Positions 8,608-18,133 of a stretch of DNA of 64,000 bases are shown here, in pieces (the first letter of the stretch is position 1; the number at the start of each line of letters is the position of its first letter). The position numbers and the translations under genes were made by a program. The DNA lies in the NCBI RefSeq assembly GCF_041537925.1, contig NZ_JBGOSH010000001.1:62001-126000 (forward strand). The letters are read 5' to 3'. The stretch is from Ruegeria_C sp041537925. GTDB taxonomy: Bacteria; Pseudomonadota; Alphaproteobacteria; Rhodobacterales; Rhodobacteraceae. Below the pieces are notes generated by a model. It saw only the letters and a program-made list of their open reading frames with translations, searched no databases and was not told where the DNA came from.

Positions 8608-8711
8608 CTTGCTTGCAGGCGCCACGCCAATAGCTCGGCCATCCGGTTGCTGACTGGATCGTGCGTTCCTCGGTTGGGGGGGCGCATATCGAATAAAACG
8701 AAAGCGTGGCA

Positions 8712-8746
8712 GAAACGGGTACTTTAGGGCTTTTCAAACCCGTTTC
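8712..8746 (+). terminator. Possible terminator hairpin after the TAXI gene
   Basis: Perfect 9-bp stem GAAACGGGT (8712-8720) with ACCCGTTTC (8738-8746) and a 17-nt loop, about 105 bp after the stop codon and before the tRNA. There is no proper T-run, so the terminator role is only possible. Confidence 0.35.
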
Positions 8747-8770
8747 GCATCGCTAGGTAGGCGCACGGTC

Positions 8771-8847
8771 CGGGGCGTGGCGCAGTCTGGTAGCGCACCT
8801 GTTTTGGGTACAGGGGGTCGTGAGTTCGAATCTCGCCGCCCCGACCA
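8771..8847 (+). tRNA. tRNA-Pro (anticodon TGG)
   Basis: 77 nt with a 7-bp acceptor stem CGGGGCG / CGCCCCG, discriminator A and encoded CCA. The anticodon loop TTTTGGGTA carries TGG, and the T-arm contains GAGTTCGAATCTC. All cloverleaf helices pair. A small hairpin (TGCTCCC / GGGAGCA, 8892-8910) lies downstream and could help end the transcript. No repeat of the tRNA 3' end was noticed nearby, so there is no sign of an integrated element. Confidence 0.97.
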
Positions 8848-8937
8848 CATCTGCAACGATCAGGCGATTGTGATCGGCAGCCTTTGCGTCGTGCTCCCTT
8901 TCTGGGAGCAGACCATCGGAATCGAAACCGGGTGTGA

Positions 8938-9900
8938 TCAGGCGTGATCCACACTCTTTGAACCGATCTCTCCCACATGCTCGACGATTTGATGCATCAA
9001 TTTTCGTTTCGACAACTCCGCCACCGCCGTTGGCAAATTTCGCAACTCTCCCTGTCTGGCAACCACTGTCAGCGTTCGGGACAACCCGACGACCGGCAAT
9101 TCCATCAGACGCAGTTTCATGTTTTCCACCATGCCATCGATCAGCAGGGTTGGCGTCAGCAAACTGAACCCCTGACCGGCGGAAACGCAGGATGTCACCA
9201 TGCTGGAGCGGTCGGCCTGAATGACCTTGTCCGGCTCAAACCGTAGGCGCCGCAGGTGCTGGGCTATTTTTCGACCGGCATTGGTCGTGTCTCCGAACCG
9301 CACCAACGGCAGGCGCTTCTGGATGGCTTCAAGGTTGTCTGTGGGGCCGTCATACCCGCTTGGCAGGACAAGCAGGTAGTCTTCTTTCAGGATGTGATGC
9401 CGTTCCAGCCCGTCCATGTCCAGGAATGGGTTCGAGGTGATGGCCAGATCAGCTTGTTTGGTACGCAGCAAATGCTCGTGATTTCCGCTTTGACCTGCGT
9501 GGAGCGTAATATCCTCGACACCGAATTCACTTTGGACCAGCGCCACCAGCGATGGCGTTAACGTGGTTGCGATGGACGCCTGAATTCCGACCCGCAACAG
9601 GCTGATCGACGCTTGCCCCACATGGCGCAACTCGGATTCCATGTCGGACAGGGCGTGAAGGATTTTTTGCGCGCGATTGTGCAGGCGCAAGCCCGCGTGG
9701 GTCAATCGCGCGGGCCGAACGCTGCGATCGATCAGGCGCGTGCCGAACGCCTTTTCAAGCGAGGCAATATGTTGCGATGCTGCGGGTTGTGACAGGCCCA
9801 ACAGCCGGGCACCCGAGCGCATCTGGCCGGTTTCTGCCACGGCAACAAAAACTTCCAACGAGCGGATGAGGCTGGGCGAAAGGGAACGGCGGTCGAGCAT
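8938..9900 (-). CDS. LysR-family transcriptional regulator
   Basis: 320 residues with an N-terminal winged helix-turn-helix at about 10-65 (GARLLGLSQPAASQHIASLEKAFG) and a periplasmic-binding-like effector domain. It is divergent from the MttB/DMGDH/aminotransferase operon with an 80-bp gap that contains a 17-bp palindrome, so it is most likely the regulator of that operon, with an amine or betaine breakdown intermediate as effector. The effector is inference only. Confidence 0.92.
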   Translation of the reverse strand: MLDRRSLSPSLIRSLEVFVAVAETGQMRSGARLLGLSQPAASQHIASLEKAFGTRLIDRSVRPARLTHAGLRLHNRAQKILHALSDMESELRHVGQASISLLRVGIQASIATTLTPSLVALVQSEFGVEDITLHAGQSGNHEHLLRTKQADLAITSNPFLDMDGLERHHILKEDYLLVLPSGYDGPTDNLEAIQKRLPLVRFGDTTNAGRKIAQHLRRLRFEPDKVIQADRSSMVTSCVSAGQGFSLLTPTLLIDGMVENMKLRLMELPVVGLSRTLTVVARQGELRNLPTAVAELSKRKLMHQIVEHVGEIGSKSVDHA

Positions 9901-9914
9901 CAGATCATCTTTAG

Positions 9915-9931
9915 TATAAGAATTCCTTATA
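9915..9931. promoter_or_regulatory. Palindrome in the LysR / MttB divergent promoter
   Basis: TATAAG-AATTC-CTTATA, perfect 6-bp arms around a 5-bp centre, 14 bp upstream of the LysR start codon and about 50 bp before the MttB start. Size, symmetry and position fit a LysR-type operator (T-N11-A frame) serving autoregulation and operon control. Confidence 0.5.
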
Positions 9932-9980
9932 TAGTGTGAATGCGTTTGGGAACTGTCAATCCACCTGCAAAGCTAAACGC

Positions 9981-11510
9981 ATGGAACGACGAGGCAGACA
10001 CAGACGCCGCGGCAACGCGGCCCGGGCCACCGGAGCAGAGCCTTGCGCGCCGTTCATTCAGCGCAAACTTTCGACCTTCAATGTCCTGAGCGAGGCTGGG
10101 TTGGAGCAAATCGAGGCCAATGCGGATCAAATCCTGTTCGAGACGGGAATGGAGTTTCGGGACGATCCCGAGATACTGACAATCTTTGCCGATGCCGGCT
10201 GCGATGTGGCCGGATCCCGGGTTCGGTTTGCCCCGGGGTTCTGCCGCAAGACGATCATGGCCACAGCTCCGGCACGATTTGTCCAATATGCCCGCAACCC
10301 AGAGAAAAATGTGCAGCTTGGTGGCGATGCGACGGTATTGTGTCCGTCCTGGGGGCCACCGTTTGTCCATGATCTGGACCGGGGACGGCGCTATGCCTCC
10401 TATACGGATTTCATTGAACTGGTGAAGCTGCACCAAACGCTTCCGTGGTTGCATCATTCCGGCGGTGTAGTGTGCGAGCCGGTGGACCTGCCGGCCAACA
10501 AACGCCATCTGGACATGCTTTATGCCCATATCCGCCATTCGGACCGGGCCTTCATGGGTGCCTTTATCGGCGCCGAACGGGCCGGACATGCGATCGACAT
10601 GGCAGGCATTCTGTTCGGTGAGAAATTCGTGGCCGAAAAGCCAGTGCTCTACTGCGTGGCCAATACCAATGCACCACTGGTGATGGATGGCCATATGTCC
10701 GGGGCCCTGAAAACCTACGCGCGGGCTGGCCAGCCGGTGGCCTGTACGCCTTGGGTCCTGACCGGAGCGATGTCACCGACCACCGTGGCCGGAACGCTTG
10801 CACAGGTTCTGGCCGAGACGATGGCAGCCATGACGCTGGTACAGCTCATCGCACCGGGTGCGCCGTGTCTGATGGGGAGCTTTGCCGTGACGATGTCGAT
10901 GAAATCCGGCGCGCCGACCTTTGGAACGCCCGAGGCAGGCCTGATGGTGCTGGCAGCCGGACAACTGGCCCGCCGTCTGGGTGTGCCGCTGCACACGGTC
11001 GGAACGCTCAGCGCGTCTAAACTGCCAGATGCCCAAAGCCAGCAGGAAGCAACCTGGGGACTGATGATGTCCATGTTCGCGGGCGCGAACCTGATCAACC
11101 ACGCGACTGGGTGGTTGGAAGGCGGGTTGGTCACGTCATTTGAAAAAACGATCCTCGATCATGATCTCTGCGGCAAAGCGGCCCGGTTCTTTGAGGGCAT
11201 CGACCTCAGCGAAAATGCACAAGCGATGGAAGCTATCGCCAAGACCGGACCCGGGAAGCACTTCCTTGGGTCCGAGCATACGCAGGCCAATTTCATGACG
11301 GCCCTGTTTCGCCCCTGGGCGCCGGATGACAATTCTTTTGAACAATGGGACGCGGCGGGGGCGAAAGATGCGGCGACGCGGGCCAATGCGATCTGGAAAG
11401 ATCGCTTGCACAGCTACGAAGATCCCGGTCTGGACGCTGATATCGATGCCGCGCTGCTGGATTATGTTGCCCGCCGCAAGGCGGAACAGCCTGATCGGGA
11501 CTATTTCTGA
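9981..11510 (+). CDS. MttB-family (non-pyrrolysine) methyltransferase
   Basis: 509 residues from ATG 9981, which gives the basic MERRGRHRRRGN N-terminus seen in many family members; a GTG 45 bp upstream is a weaker alternative. The TIM-barrel trimethylamine/betaine methyltransferase family is recognised by segments such as GMEFRDDPEI, SASKLPDAQSQQEA and ANLINHATGWLEGG. There is no in-frame TAG, so it belongs to the pyrrolysine-free MttB superfamily, whose characterised members demethylate quaternary amines such as glycine betaine, proline betaine or carnitine with a corrinoid protein. No corrinoid-protein gene is adjacent. Its stop overlaps the next start by 1 bp (TGATG). Confidence 0.88.
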   Translation: MERRGRHRRRGNAARATGAEPCAPFIQRKLSTFNVLSEAGLEQIEANADQILFETGMEFRDDPEILTIFADAGCDVAGSRVRFAPGFCRKTIMATAPARFVQYARNPEKNVQLGGDATVLCPSWGPPFVHDLDRGRRYASYTDFIELVKLHQTLPWLHHSGGVVCEPVDLPANKRHLDMLYAHIRHSDRAFMGAFIGAERAGHAIDMAGILFGEKFVAEKPVLYCVANTNAPLVMDGHMSGALKTYARAGQPVACTPWVLTGAMSPTTVAGTLAQVLAETMAAMTLVQLIAPGAPCLMGSFAVTMSMKSGAPTFGTPEAGLMVLAAGQLARRLGVPLHTVGTLSASKLPDAQSQQEATWGLMMSMFAGANLINHATGWLEGGLVTSFEKTILDHDLCGKAARFFEGIDLSENAQAMEAIAKTGPGKHFLGSEHTQANFMTALFRPWAPDDNSFEQWDAAGAKDAATRANAIWKDRLHSYEDPGLDADIDAALLDYVARRKAEQPDRDYF

Positions 11511-13876
11511 TGGCGGGCACCTTGATCATAGGTGGCGGTGCGATTGGTCTGAGCCTTGCCTACCACTTGGCCAAGCGCGGCGCGCAGGATGTCCTGCTGC
11601 TGGAGCGAAACCAACTCACTTCGGGCACATCATGGCATGCGGCGGGTATCGTCGGACCGTTGCGGGCTACACCAAACATGACACGGCTCGCAATGGCGGC
11701 ACTGGACGTGTTCCCGCATTTGGAGGCCGAAACCGGCATGTCGACCGGCTATGTCCGCACCGGTGGTTACTGGTTGGCACGGGAACCCGCACGGCTGGAT
11801 GAATTGCATCGGATCGCCGATCTGGGGACGACACAAGGACTGTCACCGCGCATGATTCAGCCCGGTGAGGTTCCGTTGGGACTGCTGGACCTCTCGCATC
11901 ATGTTGGTGCGCTGTATGTCCCGGAAGATGCAAATGTGAACCCGGTTGATCTTTGCATGGCCTATGCGCGCGCTGCCCGGAAACAGGGCGTCACGATCCG
12001 CGAAGGCGTGCAAGTGGCAAGATTGCTGAAGGATCGCCGCCGGATCACAGGCGTGGTCCTGGCAGACGGGACGCAGATCGCGGCAGACCGCGTGGTGATC
12101 GCCACCGGTGCCTGGTCGTGCGAATTGGCGGCAACGGCTGGGGTTGCCCTGCCGCTACAGGCGGTTGAGCACATGTATGTTGTCACGGAACCCCTGCCGG
12201 ACCTGCCCAATCCATTCCCGGTGATCCGGGATCTTGATCGCGGCATCTATATCAAGGGCGACGCGGGCAAGCTGGTCTTTGGCGGATTCGAACCCAACGC
12301 CAACTGCTGGGATGCTTATGGTCCCGAAGGCGATCGCGCCTTTCTGGAACTGGCCGAGGACTGGGATCATTTCGCGCCCTTTCTGGAAGCGGCACTGGAC
12401 GTGTGCCCGTCACTCAAAACCGTCGGCATCCAACATTTCATGAACGGACCCGAGAGCTTTACAGCGGACACGCGACCTCTGGTTGGCGAATCCGAGGTTG
12501 ACGGGCTGTTCGTGGCAGCCGGGATGAACTCGGTCGGGATCATGTCGTCGGCGGGGATCGGTCGCGCGCTTGCGGATTGGATCGCCGATGGCGTTCCACC
12601 AATGGATATGTGGGAGGTTGACGTTGCCCGCGTCGATCCGGCGACCGCCAGCCCCTCTCATCTGCAGGATCGCATGAAAGAGGCTGTTTCCGACCTCTTT
12701 GCGCTTCACTGGCCCTACAAGCAGCCCAAGGCCGGACGGAATTTGCGCAGAACCGCGCTGCACGATCACTGGGCCGCGGCAGGTGCGCAGTTCGGGGTCA
12801 CTGCGGGATGGGAGCGCGGGCTCTGGTATGGGGCGGCGCAACCCTATTCCGTCGGGACACAGGCATGGTGGCCGAGGGCCGAGGCCGAAGCGGCCGTCAT
12901 GGCAGAGGGCACCTCGCTGATCGATCTCAGTCCGCTGACCAAGCTAGATCTGTCCGGGCCTGACACGCTCAGCGCTTTGAACTGGCTCTCGACCGCTCAA
13001 CTGGATGTTGCTGTGGGCCGTACCGTTTACACGCAACTTTTGAATGCACGTGGCGGGATCGAGATGGACGTGACACTCACCCGGCTTGGGGCCGAGGCGT
13101 TTCACCTGACATCGGGCGCGGCAACCCGGGCACGCGATCTGGCCTATTTGCGTCGCAACCTGCCCGACACCGTGTCGATTGCGGATGTGACCGAAGATTT
13201 CTGCACTATCGGTGTGATGGGGGCCGGCAGCCGCGCGCTGTTGGAAGGTCTGGGCGAAGTGCCTGCCATAGGATTTGGGCACTCCACCGAGGCCCGGATC
13301 GCCGAGGTCACATGCCGCGCTACCCGCCTGAGCTTTGTCGGTGAGTTGGGCTGGGAGCTGAGGGTGGCCAATAAAGACGCGGCAATGCTGTTTGACGCTT
13401 TGCGCGGCGCCGGGGCGACGCCGCTGGGACATTACGCGCTGGACGGTTGCCGTATTGAAAAGGGCTTCAAACATTGGGGGCATGAGCTGGGGCCTATGGT
13501 GACGGCGCTTGAGGCCGGGTTGGCGTTCACCATCGACTGGGGCAAAGATTTCATCGGCAGTGCCGTCTTGCAGGCGCAGCGATCGGAGGGCGTGCACCAA
13601 AGGCTTGTCCTGATGTCGATCATGGGCGAGGCGCTGATGCAGCATGACGAGCCGGTCTTTGAAGCCGGTCGCCATGTGGGGCTGACAACCTCGGGGGGGC
13701 GCGGGCCGCGCACCGGCCTGAACCTGTGCTTTGCAATGCTCGACACCATGCCGGGCGAAACCCTGACGCAGACCTGCGCGCGCGCTTTCACTGTCAGAGT
13801 CGCCGGGCGAGACTACTCGGCCACACCGCTGCGCCGCGCTCCATTTGATCCCGATGGCAAAAGGATGCGGGCATGA
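11510..13876 (+). CDS. FAD-dependent methylamine dehydrogenase, DMGDH/SARDH type, with GcvT domain (copy 1)
   Basis: 788 residues. The N-terminal DAO domain has the dinucleotide motif GGGAIGLSLAYHL (about 6-18) and SGTSWHAAG (about 36-44), whose histidine is the covalent FAD attachment site in dimethylglycine and sarcosine dehydrogenases. The second half (from about 440) is a GcvT-like folate-binding aminomethyltransferase domain. Such enzymes oxidise an N-methyl group and transfer it to tetrahydrofolate. Gene position directly after the MttB homologue suggests that it removes a methyl group from a tertiary amine product. Ends in an ATGA overlap with a paralogue. Confidence 0.9.
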   Translation: MAGTLIIGGGAIGLSLAYHLAKRGAQDVLLLERNQLTSGTSWHAAGIVGPLRATPNMTRLAMAALDVFPHLEAETGMSTGYVRTGGYWLAREPARLDELHRIADLGTTQGLSPRMIQPGEVPLGLLDLSHHVGALYVPEDANVNPVDLCMAYARAARKQGVTIREGVQVARLLKDRRRITGVVLADGTQIAADRVVIATGAWSCELAATAGVALPLQAVEHMYVVTEPLPDLPNPFPVIRDLDRGIYIKGDAGKLVFGGFEPNANCWDAYGPEGDRAFLELAEDWDHFAPFLEAALDVCPSLKTVGIQHFMNGPESFTADTRPLVGESEVDGLFVAAGMNSVGIMSSAGIGRALADWIADGVPPMDMWEVDVARVDPATASPSHLQDRMKEAVSDLFALHWPYKQPKAGRNLRRTALHDHWAAAGAQFGVTAGWERGLWYGAAQPYSVGTQAWWPRAEAEAAVMAEGTSLIDLSPLTKLDLSGPDTLSALNWLSTAQLDVAVGRTVYTQLLNARGGIEMDVTLTRLGAEAFHLTSGAATRARDLAYLRRNLPDTVSIADVTEDFCTIGVMGAGSRALLEGLGEVPAIGFGHSTEARIAEVTCRATRLSFVGELGWELRVANKDAAMLFDALRGAGATPLGHYALDGCRIEKGFKHWGHELGPMVTALEAGLAFTIDWGKDFIGSAVLQAQRSEGVHQRLVLMSIMGEALMQHDEPVFEAGRHVGLTTSGGRGPRTGLNLCFAMLDTMPGETLTQTCARAFTVRVAGRDYSATPLRRAPFDPDGKRMRA

Positions 13877-16251
13877 CCAGGGTGCAAGTGCTGATCATCG
13901 GGGGCGGGGTCATGGGCGTCTCGCTCATGTACCACCTGGTCAAGGCGGGTTGGTCTGATGTGTTGCTGGTGGAAAAGAACGATCTCACCCACGGCTCGAC
14001 TTGGCACGCGGCGGGACTGTGCACGCATTTCGCCCATAACCCGACCATTCAGGAACTGCGCGCGGTATCTGTCCGGCTTTACCGCGATGTGTTGCCGCAA
14101 GAGACAGGGGAGGATTGCGGCTTTCACCCGTCGGGTGCGATGCGCATCACCCGCAACCCCGACCGAATGGACGAGTTTCGCCATGTGGCCGGATTGTCAG
14201 AATTCACCGGCTATCCGCTCGAAATTCTGACGCCGGATCGGATCGCGGACCTGCATCCGCTGGCACGGCTCGACGGATTGCTGGGCGGTATTTATGAACC
14301 GGATGACGGTCATGTCGACCCGTCACTGGCGACCAATGCGATGGCGAATGTTGCCCGTCGAGGTGGGGCGCAGATCTGGCGCAACTGTGCCGTGACGGGG
14401 ATTGCCCGAGACAGCGCCCACTGGCGGGTCGAAACGCAGAAAGGCGTGGTTGCGGCAACCCACATCGTCAACGCAGCCGGGACATGGGGCTGGGAAATCG
14501 GACGCATGATGGGCTTGAACATCCCGTCGGTCCCCGTCCTGCACCAATATCTGGTGACCGATACAGTGGATGCTGTCCGAGACCGCGTTGCCGCCGGATT
14601 GCCGGAACTGCCCATCATCCGCGATCCGGAAGAAAGCTGGTATGTGCGCCAGGAACGCGACGGGCTGATCCTCGGTCCTTACGAAAAAGAAGCGCAGGTC
14701 TGGTCCGTTGATGGTGTCCCTCCCGGATTCGGCGCCGAGTTGATGCCTCCGGATCTGGACCGGGTCGAACATATCATCATGGCAGCGATGGAGCGTATCC
14801 CGGCGCTGCAGACGGGCGGGGTAAAATCAGTCATCAACGGGCCGATCACCTTCACCCCCGATGCCAACCCGCTGATCGGGCCCGCCCACGGCGCGCAAAA
14901 TGCCTGGTTGCTGACTGGATCCTCGATGGGCGTGATGGAGGGTGGCGGTGCCGGTTGGTTCCTGTCCCTTTGGATGACCCACGGCGCGCCGCCGATGGAT
15001 GCGCTGAGCGTCGATAGCCGACGTTTTGGCGCCTGGGCGGACCGCAATTACCGTGTTGCCAAGGCGGTCGAGTGTTTCGGCCTCCAGTTCGGCGTGCATT
15101 ACCCCCATGAAGAACGCCCCGCCGGGCGCGGTCTGCGCCTGTCGCCTCTGCATGACCTGATGATCGAGCGCGGCGCGGTGATGGGTGCAGCACATGGCTG
15201 GGAACGGCCTAACTGGTTCTCCTCCAAGCCGGGCGTGGTGGCTGACGAAACCTTCCGCCGCGCCAACTGGTTCGGTCCGGTCGCGGCCGAGGTCGAGGCC
15301 GCATCCACCCGTGTTGCCATGGCGGATCTGTCTGTCTTCTCCAAGTTCGACGTTACGGGGCCGGATGTTGCCCCCTTTCTCGAGGCATTGGGAGCCAACC
15401 GTGCGCCCGGGCCAGGCCGGATCGGACTGACCCATGCGCTCACCCCGGCTGGCGGGGTCTTGTCGGAATTCACTGTCACGATGCTTGGGGCAGGGCACGC
15501 CTATCTGACGTCGGCTGCTGCGGCCGAGGAGATTGACCTCGACCTGTTGCGCGCGCGCGCCATGGGCTTCAACGTGCGGGTCAAAAACATAACCGAAGAC
15601 ATTGCCGTGATCGGCGTCATGGGGCCAAAGGCTGCTGACGTTTTGCCGGAAGTGGCCGATATGCCATGGCTAACGGCGCGGGAGACGACCGTTGCGGGCG
15701 TGCCGGTGCGCGCTTTGAGGGTGTCCTATATTGGCGAGTCGGGCTGGGAATTGCATGTTGCTGCCAAGAACGCCGTTCAGCTCTTTAAGATGCTGGAGCA
15801 GACGGCGCAGCCCTTTGCGCCGGGGTTTTATGGCGCCTATGCCGCCAATTCCATGCGCCTCGAAAAAGGGTATCGGGGATGGGGAAGTGATCTAACAAGC
15901 GAGCGCAGCCCTATGGAGGCGGGGCTTGCGTCTTTCGTGCGCCCCGAACTACGCCGCGCGCTGGCCCGCGACACGCCCTGGGACATGGTCCTGCTACGGA
16001 TCGAAGCTGGCGAAGTGGACCCGTTTTATGCCCATACGCTTTGGCAGTCTGGACGCCCCGTCGGCATCGTCACCTCTGGCGCCTATGGCCATCGCACGGG
16101 CAAGGTGCTGGCGCTGGCCTATCTGCGCGAGGTGACGGCCCGTGACAACCTGACCATCTCGATCCTTGGCATGCATCGCGCGGCGGTTATCCTGCCGGAG
16201 CCGCCATTTGACCCACGCAACATGCGCCTGAAAGCCGGAGGCTTTTCATGA
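13873..16251 (+). CDS. FAD-dependent methylamine dehydrogenase, DMGDH/SARDH type, with GcvT domain (copy 2)
   Basis: 792 residues, same architecture as the preceding gene: GGGVMGVSLMYHL (about 8-20), GSTWHAAGLCTHF (covalent-FAD histidine), then a C-terminal GcvT domain containing MRLEKGYRGWGSDL. The two are clear paralogues but well diverged, so they probably act on different methylation states rather than being redundant. It is coupled to both neighbours by 4-bp ATGA overlaps. In the proposed route it would remove the last N-methyl group, giving the primary amine substrate of the aminotransferase encoded next. Confidence 0.9.
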   Translation: MTRVQVLIIGGGVMGVSLMYHLVKAGWSDVLLVEKNDLTHGSTWHAAGLCTHFAHNPTIQELRAVSVRLYRDVLPQETGEDCGFHPSGAMRITRNPDRMDEFRHVAGLSEFTGYPLEILTPDRIADLHPLARLDGLLGGIYEPDDGHVDPSLATNAMANVARRGGAQIWRNCAVTGIARDSAHWRVETQKGVVAATHIVNAAGTWGWEIGRMMGLNIPSVPVLHQYLVTDTVDAVRDRVAAGLPELPIIRDPEESWYVRQERDGLILGPYEKEAQVWSVDGVPPGFGAELMPPDLDRVEHIIMAAMERIPALQTGGVKSVINGPITFTPDANPLIGPAHGAQNAWLLTGSSMGVMEGGGAGWFLSLWMTHGAPPMDALSVDSRRFGAWADRNYRVAKAVECFGLQFGVHYPHEERPAGRGLRLSPLHDLMIERGAVMGAAHGWERPNWFSSKPGVVADETFRRANWFGPVAAEVEAASTRVAMADLSVFSKFDVTGPDVAPFLEALGANRAPGPGRIGLTHALTPAGGVLSEFTVTMLGAGHAYLTSAAAAEEIDLDLLRARAMGFNVRVKNITEDIAVIGVMGPKAADVLPEVADMPWLTARETTVAGVPVRALRVSYIGESGWELHVAAKNAVQLFKMLEQTAQPFAPGFYGAYAANSMRLEKGYRGWGSDLTSERSPMEAGLASFVRPELRRALARDTPWDMVLLRIEAGEVDPFYAHTLWQSGRPVGIVTSGAYGHRTGKVLALAYLREVTARDNLTISILGMHRAAVILPEPPFDPRNMRLKAGGFS

Positions 16252-17573
16252 CCGACCATACCCTGCACACCGATTGGGATATCGACACCACTGCAGCAAG
16301 ACGCGACCAATACTACGCCGCCTCGCTGACCCGTTTCACACCCTTCCGCGACCCGATCGTGTTCAGGAAGGGGCAGGGACAGTATCTGTGGGATGCCGAC
16401 GGGCGAAAATACACCGACATGCTGGGCATGAATGTCTGCATTTCGGTCGGCCATTCCCACCCACGCGTGGTTGCCGCCGCAATGGAACAGGCGCAGACCC
16501 TGACCCATTGCACGACAATGTTCTACCACCCCACACCAGCGCATCTGGCCGAGGAACTGGCGGCAACCATGCCCCGCGGTCATGATTGGGTGGTGCATCT
16601 GACCAATTCCGGCGCCGAGGCGATCGACCTGGCGATGACCATGGCGCGTACCTATACCGGGAACCTCGATCTGTTGGCCTTGCGCACAGCATATCATGGC
16701 CCCACCGCGGCGGCGCAGTCGATCACCGGCATTGCCGGTTGGCGGCATCCGGGAATGCCCGGCAACGTGGCCTTTGTGCCCGAGCCCAATCAGTACCGCG
16801 GCATTTTCGGCCCCGGCACGCAACCGTATCTGGACGAGATCGACCGCACGATCGCCTCGGCCACATCGGGGCAGGTCGCGGGTATATTCGTCGAGAGTGT
16901 CCAGGGCTATGGCGGCATCATCGAGATGCCCCCCGGCTACATGTCTGGCGCGGCCGCTCGGGTCCGCGCGGCGGGCGGGCTATACATTGCCGATGAGGTG
17001 CAATCGGGCTTTGGCCGCACTGGCGCACATTTCTGGGGGTTCGAGGCCGACGCGGTTATCCCTGACATCGTGGTCATGGCCAAAGGGCTCGGCAACGGCT
17101 TTCCCATTGGCGCGGTGGTGGCGAAGAAACACGTCGCGGCGCCAATGGCCGAGAGGTTCATGTTCCACACTTACGGCGCCAACCCCACCTCTGCCGCTGC
17201 CGCGCGGTCTGTGCTGGCCATTTTGCGTGACGAAGGACTGCAGGACAACGCGCGCACGGTCGGAGACGCATTGCTGGAGCGGTTGCACGATTTGAAAGAC
17301 AAACACGCGATCATCGGCGACGTGCGTGGGACTGGCCTGATGCTCGCCATCGAAATGGTGAGCGATCGGGACGCCAGAACACCCGACAAGGACGCCACTA
17401 CCGAGGTATTCGAAGCCAGTCGCGAGCAGGGGATCATTCTGTCGAAATCCGGGCCGTTTCAATCCTGCCTGCGCATGGTGCCGCCGCTTTGTCTTTCATT
17501 GGAGGACGTGGATCATGTGGCGAAAGGTCTGGATGTTGCCTGTCAGAAAGCAGCTGACCGCATCGGTCGCTAA
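16248..17573 (+). CDS. Class III (omega-amino acid) aminotransferase
   Basis: 441 residues of PLP fold-type I, subgroup II. The family signature LYIADEVQSGFGRTGAHFWGF is followed by PDIVVMAKGLGNGFP, in which the lysine near 281 is the expected Schiff-base residue. The TNSGAEAIDLA phosphate-binding segment is near 115. Class III enzymes transfer terminal amino groups, as in beta-alanine, GABA or ornithine. As the last gene of the overlapping MttB-DMGDH-DMGDH set, it most simply deaminates the fully demethylated product. The substrate is not deducible from sequence. Confidence 0.9.
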   Translation: MTDHTLHTDWDIDTTAARRDQYYAASLTRFTPFRDPIVFRKGQGQYLWDADGRKYTDMLGMNVCISVGHSHPRVVAAAMEQAQTLTHCTTMFYHPTPAHLAEELAATMPRGHDWVVHLTNSGAEAIDLAMTMARTYTGNLDLLALRTAYHGPTAAAQSITGIAGWRHPGMPGNVAFVPEPNQYRGIFGPGTQPYLDEIDRTIASATSGQVAGIFVESVQGYGGIIEMPPGYMSGAAARVRAAGGLYIADEVQSGFGRTGAHFWGFEADAVIPDIVVMAKGLGNGFPIGAVVAKKHVAAPMAERFMFHTYGANPTSAAAARSVLAILRDEGLQDNARTVGDALLERLHDLKDKHAIIGDVRGTGLMLAIEMVSDRDARTPDKDATTEVFEASREQGIILSKSGPFQSCLRMVPPLCLSLEDVDHVAKGLDVACQKAADRIGR

Positions 17574-17671
17574 ACCGTAGTCCAAGAGACCGGGTCCGGT
17601 TCACTGGTCATGTTGCGCGTCAAATCGGTTTGATAGGGCGTCGTCCGCGATTCAGATTGGTGAGAGATGCT

Positions 17672-18133
17672 TTAGCCGGGTTCTGCCAACACTCCGGGTT
17701 CGATCGGAGCGCCGCCTGCCATGCGCAGCAGTCGGGACATTCTGCGGTTGATTCGCGGATCTCCCGGCACCACGCGCTGTGCCAGCCCCTCTTTCTGCGG
17801 CACGTTCAGGAACAGTTCCGCATCCACCACATATCCCGGCGCGTCCTCGGTGGCGACGAACCGGATCACCAGTTGAGGCAGGTCTTCGGGATAGCCGTCA
17901 TAAGCCAGGATCGTTGCGGCCGCCTCGGGCGGCGGAAGCAGTTCGCGGCACTCATACACCTCTTTGCCGGTATGCGAGAACGTATAGGCCGGGCCGGTGC
18001 AGGCAGCTTCGAACACGTCGAACAGCTGGGTCGGATACTCCATGAACCGGGCCGAGCTTTTGCCGGGCACAACATCTTGGGGTGCGCAGGCCGTCAGAAG
18101 GGCCAATGCCAGGATTGATCCGATGCGTTTCAC
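17672..18133 (-). CDS. Small lipoprotein of unknown function
   Basis: 153 residues with a lipoprotein signal peptide and lipobox LLTAC (cysteine about 16). The mature part carries two further cysteines (EAACTGP, YECREL) that could form a disulfide, and a region VIRFVATEDAPGYVV. I do not recognise a named family. It is monocistronic and converges with the aminotransferase operon across about 100 bp. Secretion and membrane anchoring are well supported; function is unknown. Confidence 0.75.
   Translation of the reverse strand: MKRIGSILALALLTACAPQDVVPGKSSARFMEYPTQLFDVFEAACTGPAYTFSHTGKEVYECRELLPPPEAAATILAYDGYPEDLPQLVIRFVATEDAPGYVVDAELFLNVPQKEGLAQRVVPGDPRINRRMSRLLRMAGGAPIEPGVLAEPG

Noticed and set aside
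8771..8937. Attachment site of an integrative element at tRNA-Pro
   Set aside because: No integrase gene, and no duplicate of the tRNA 3' end was seen downstream.
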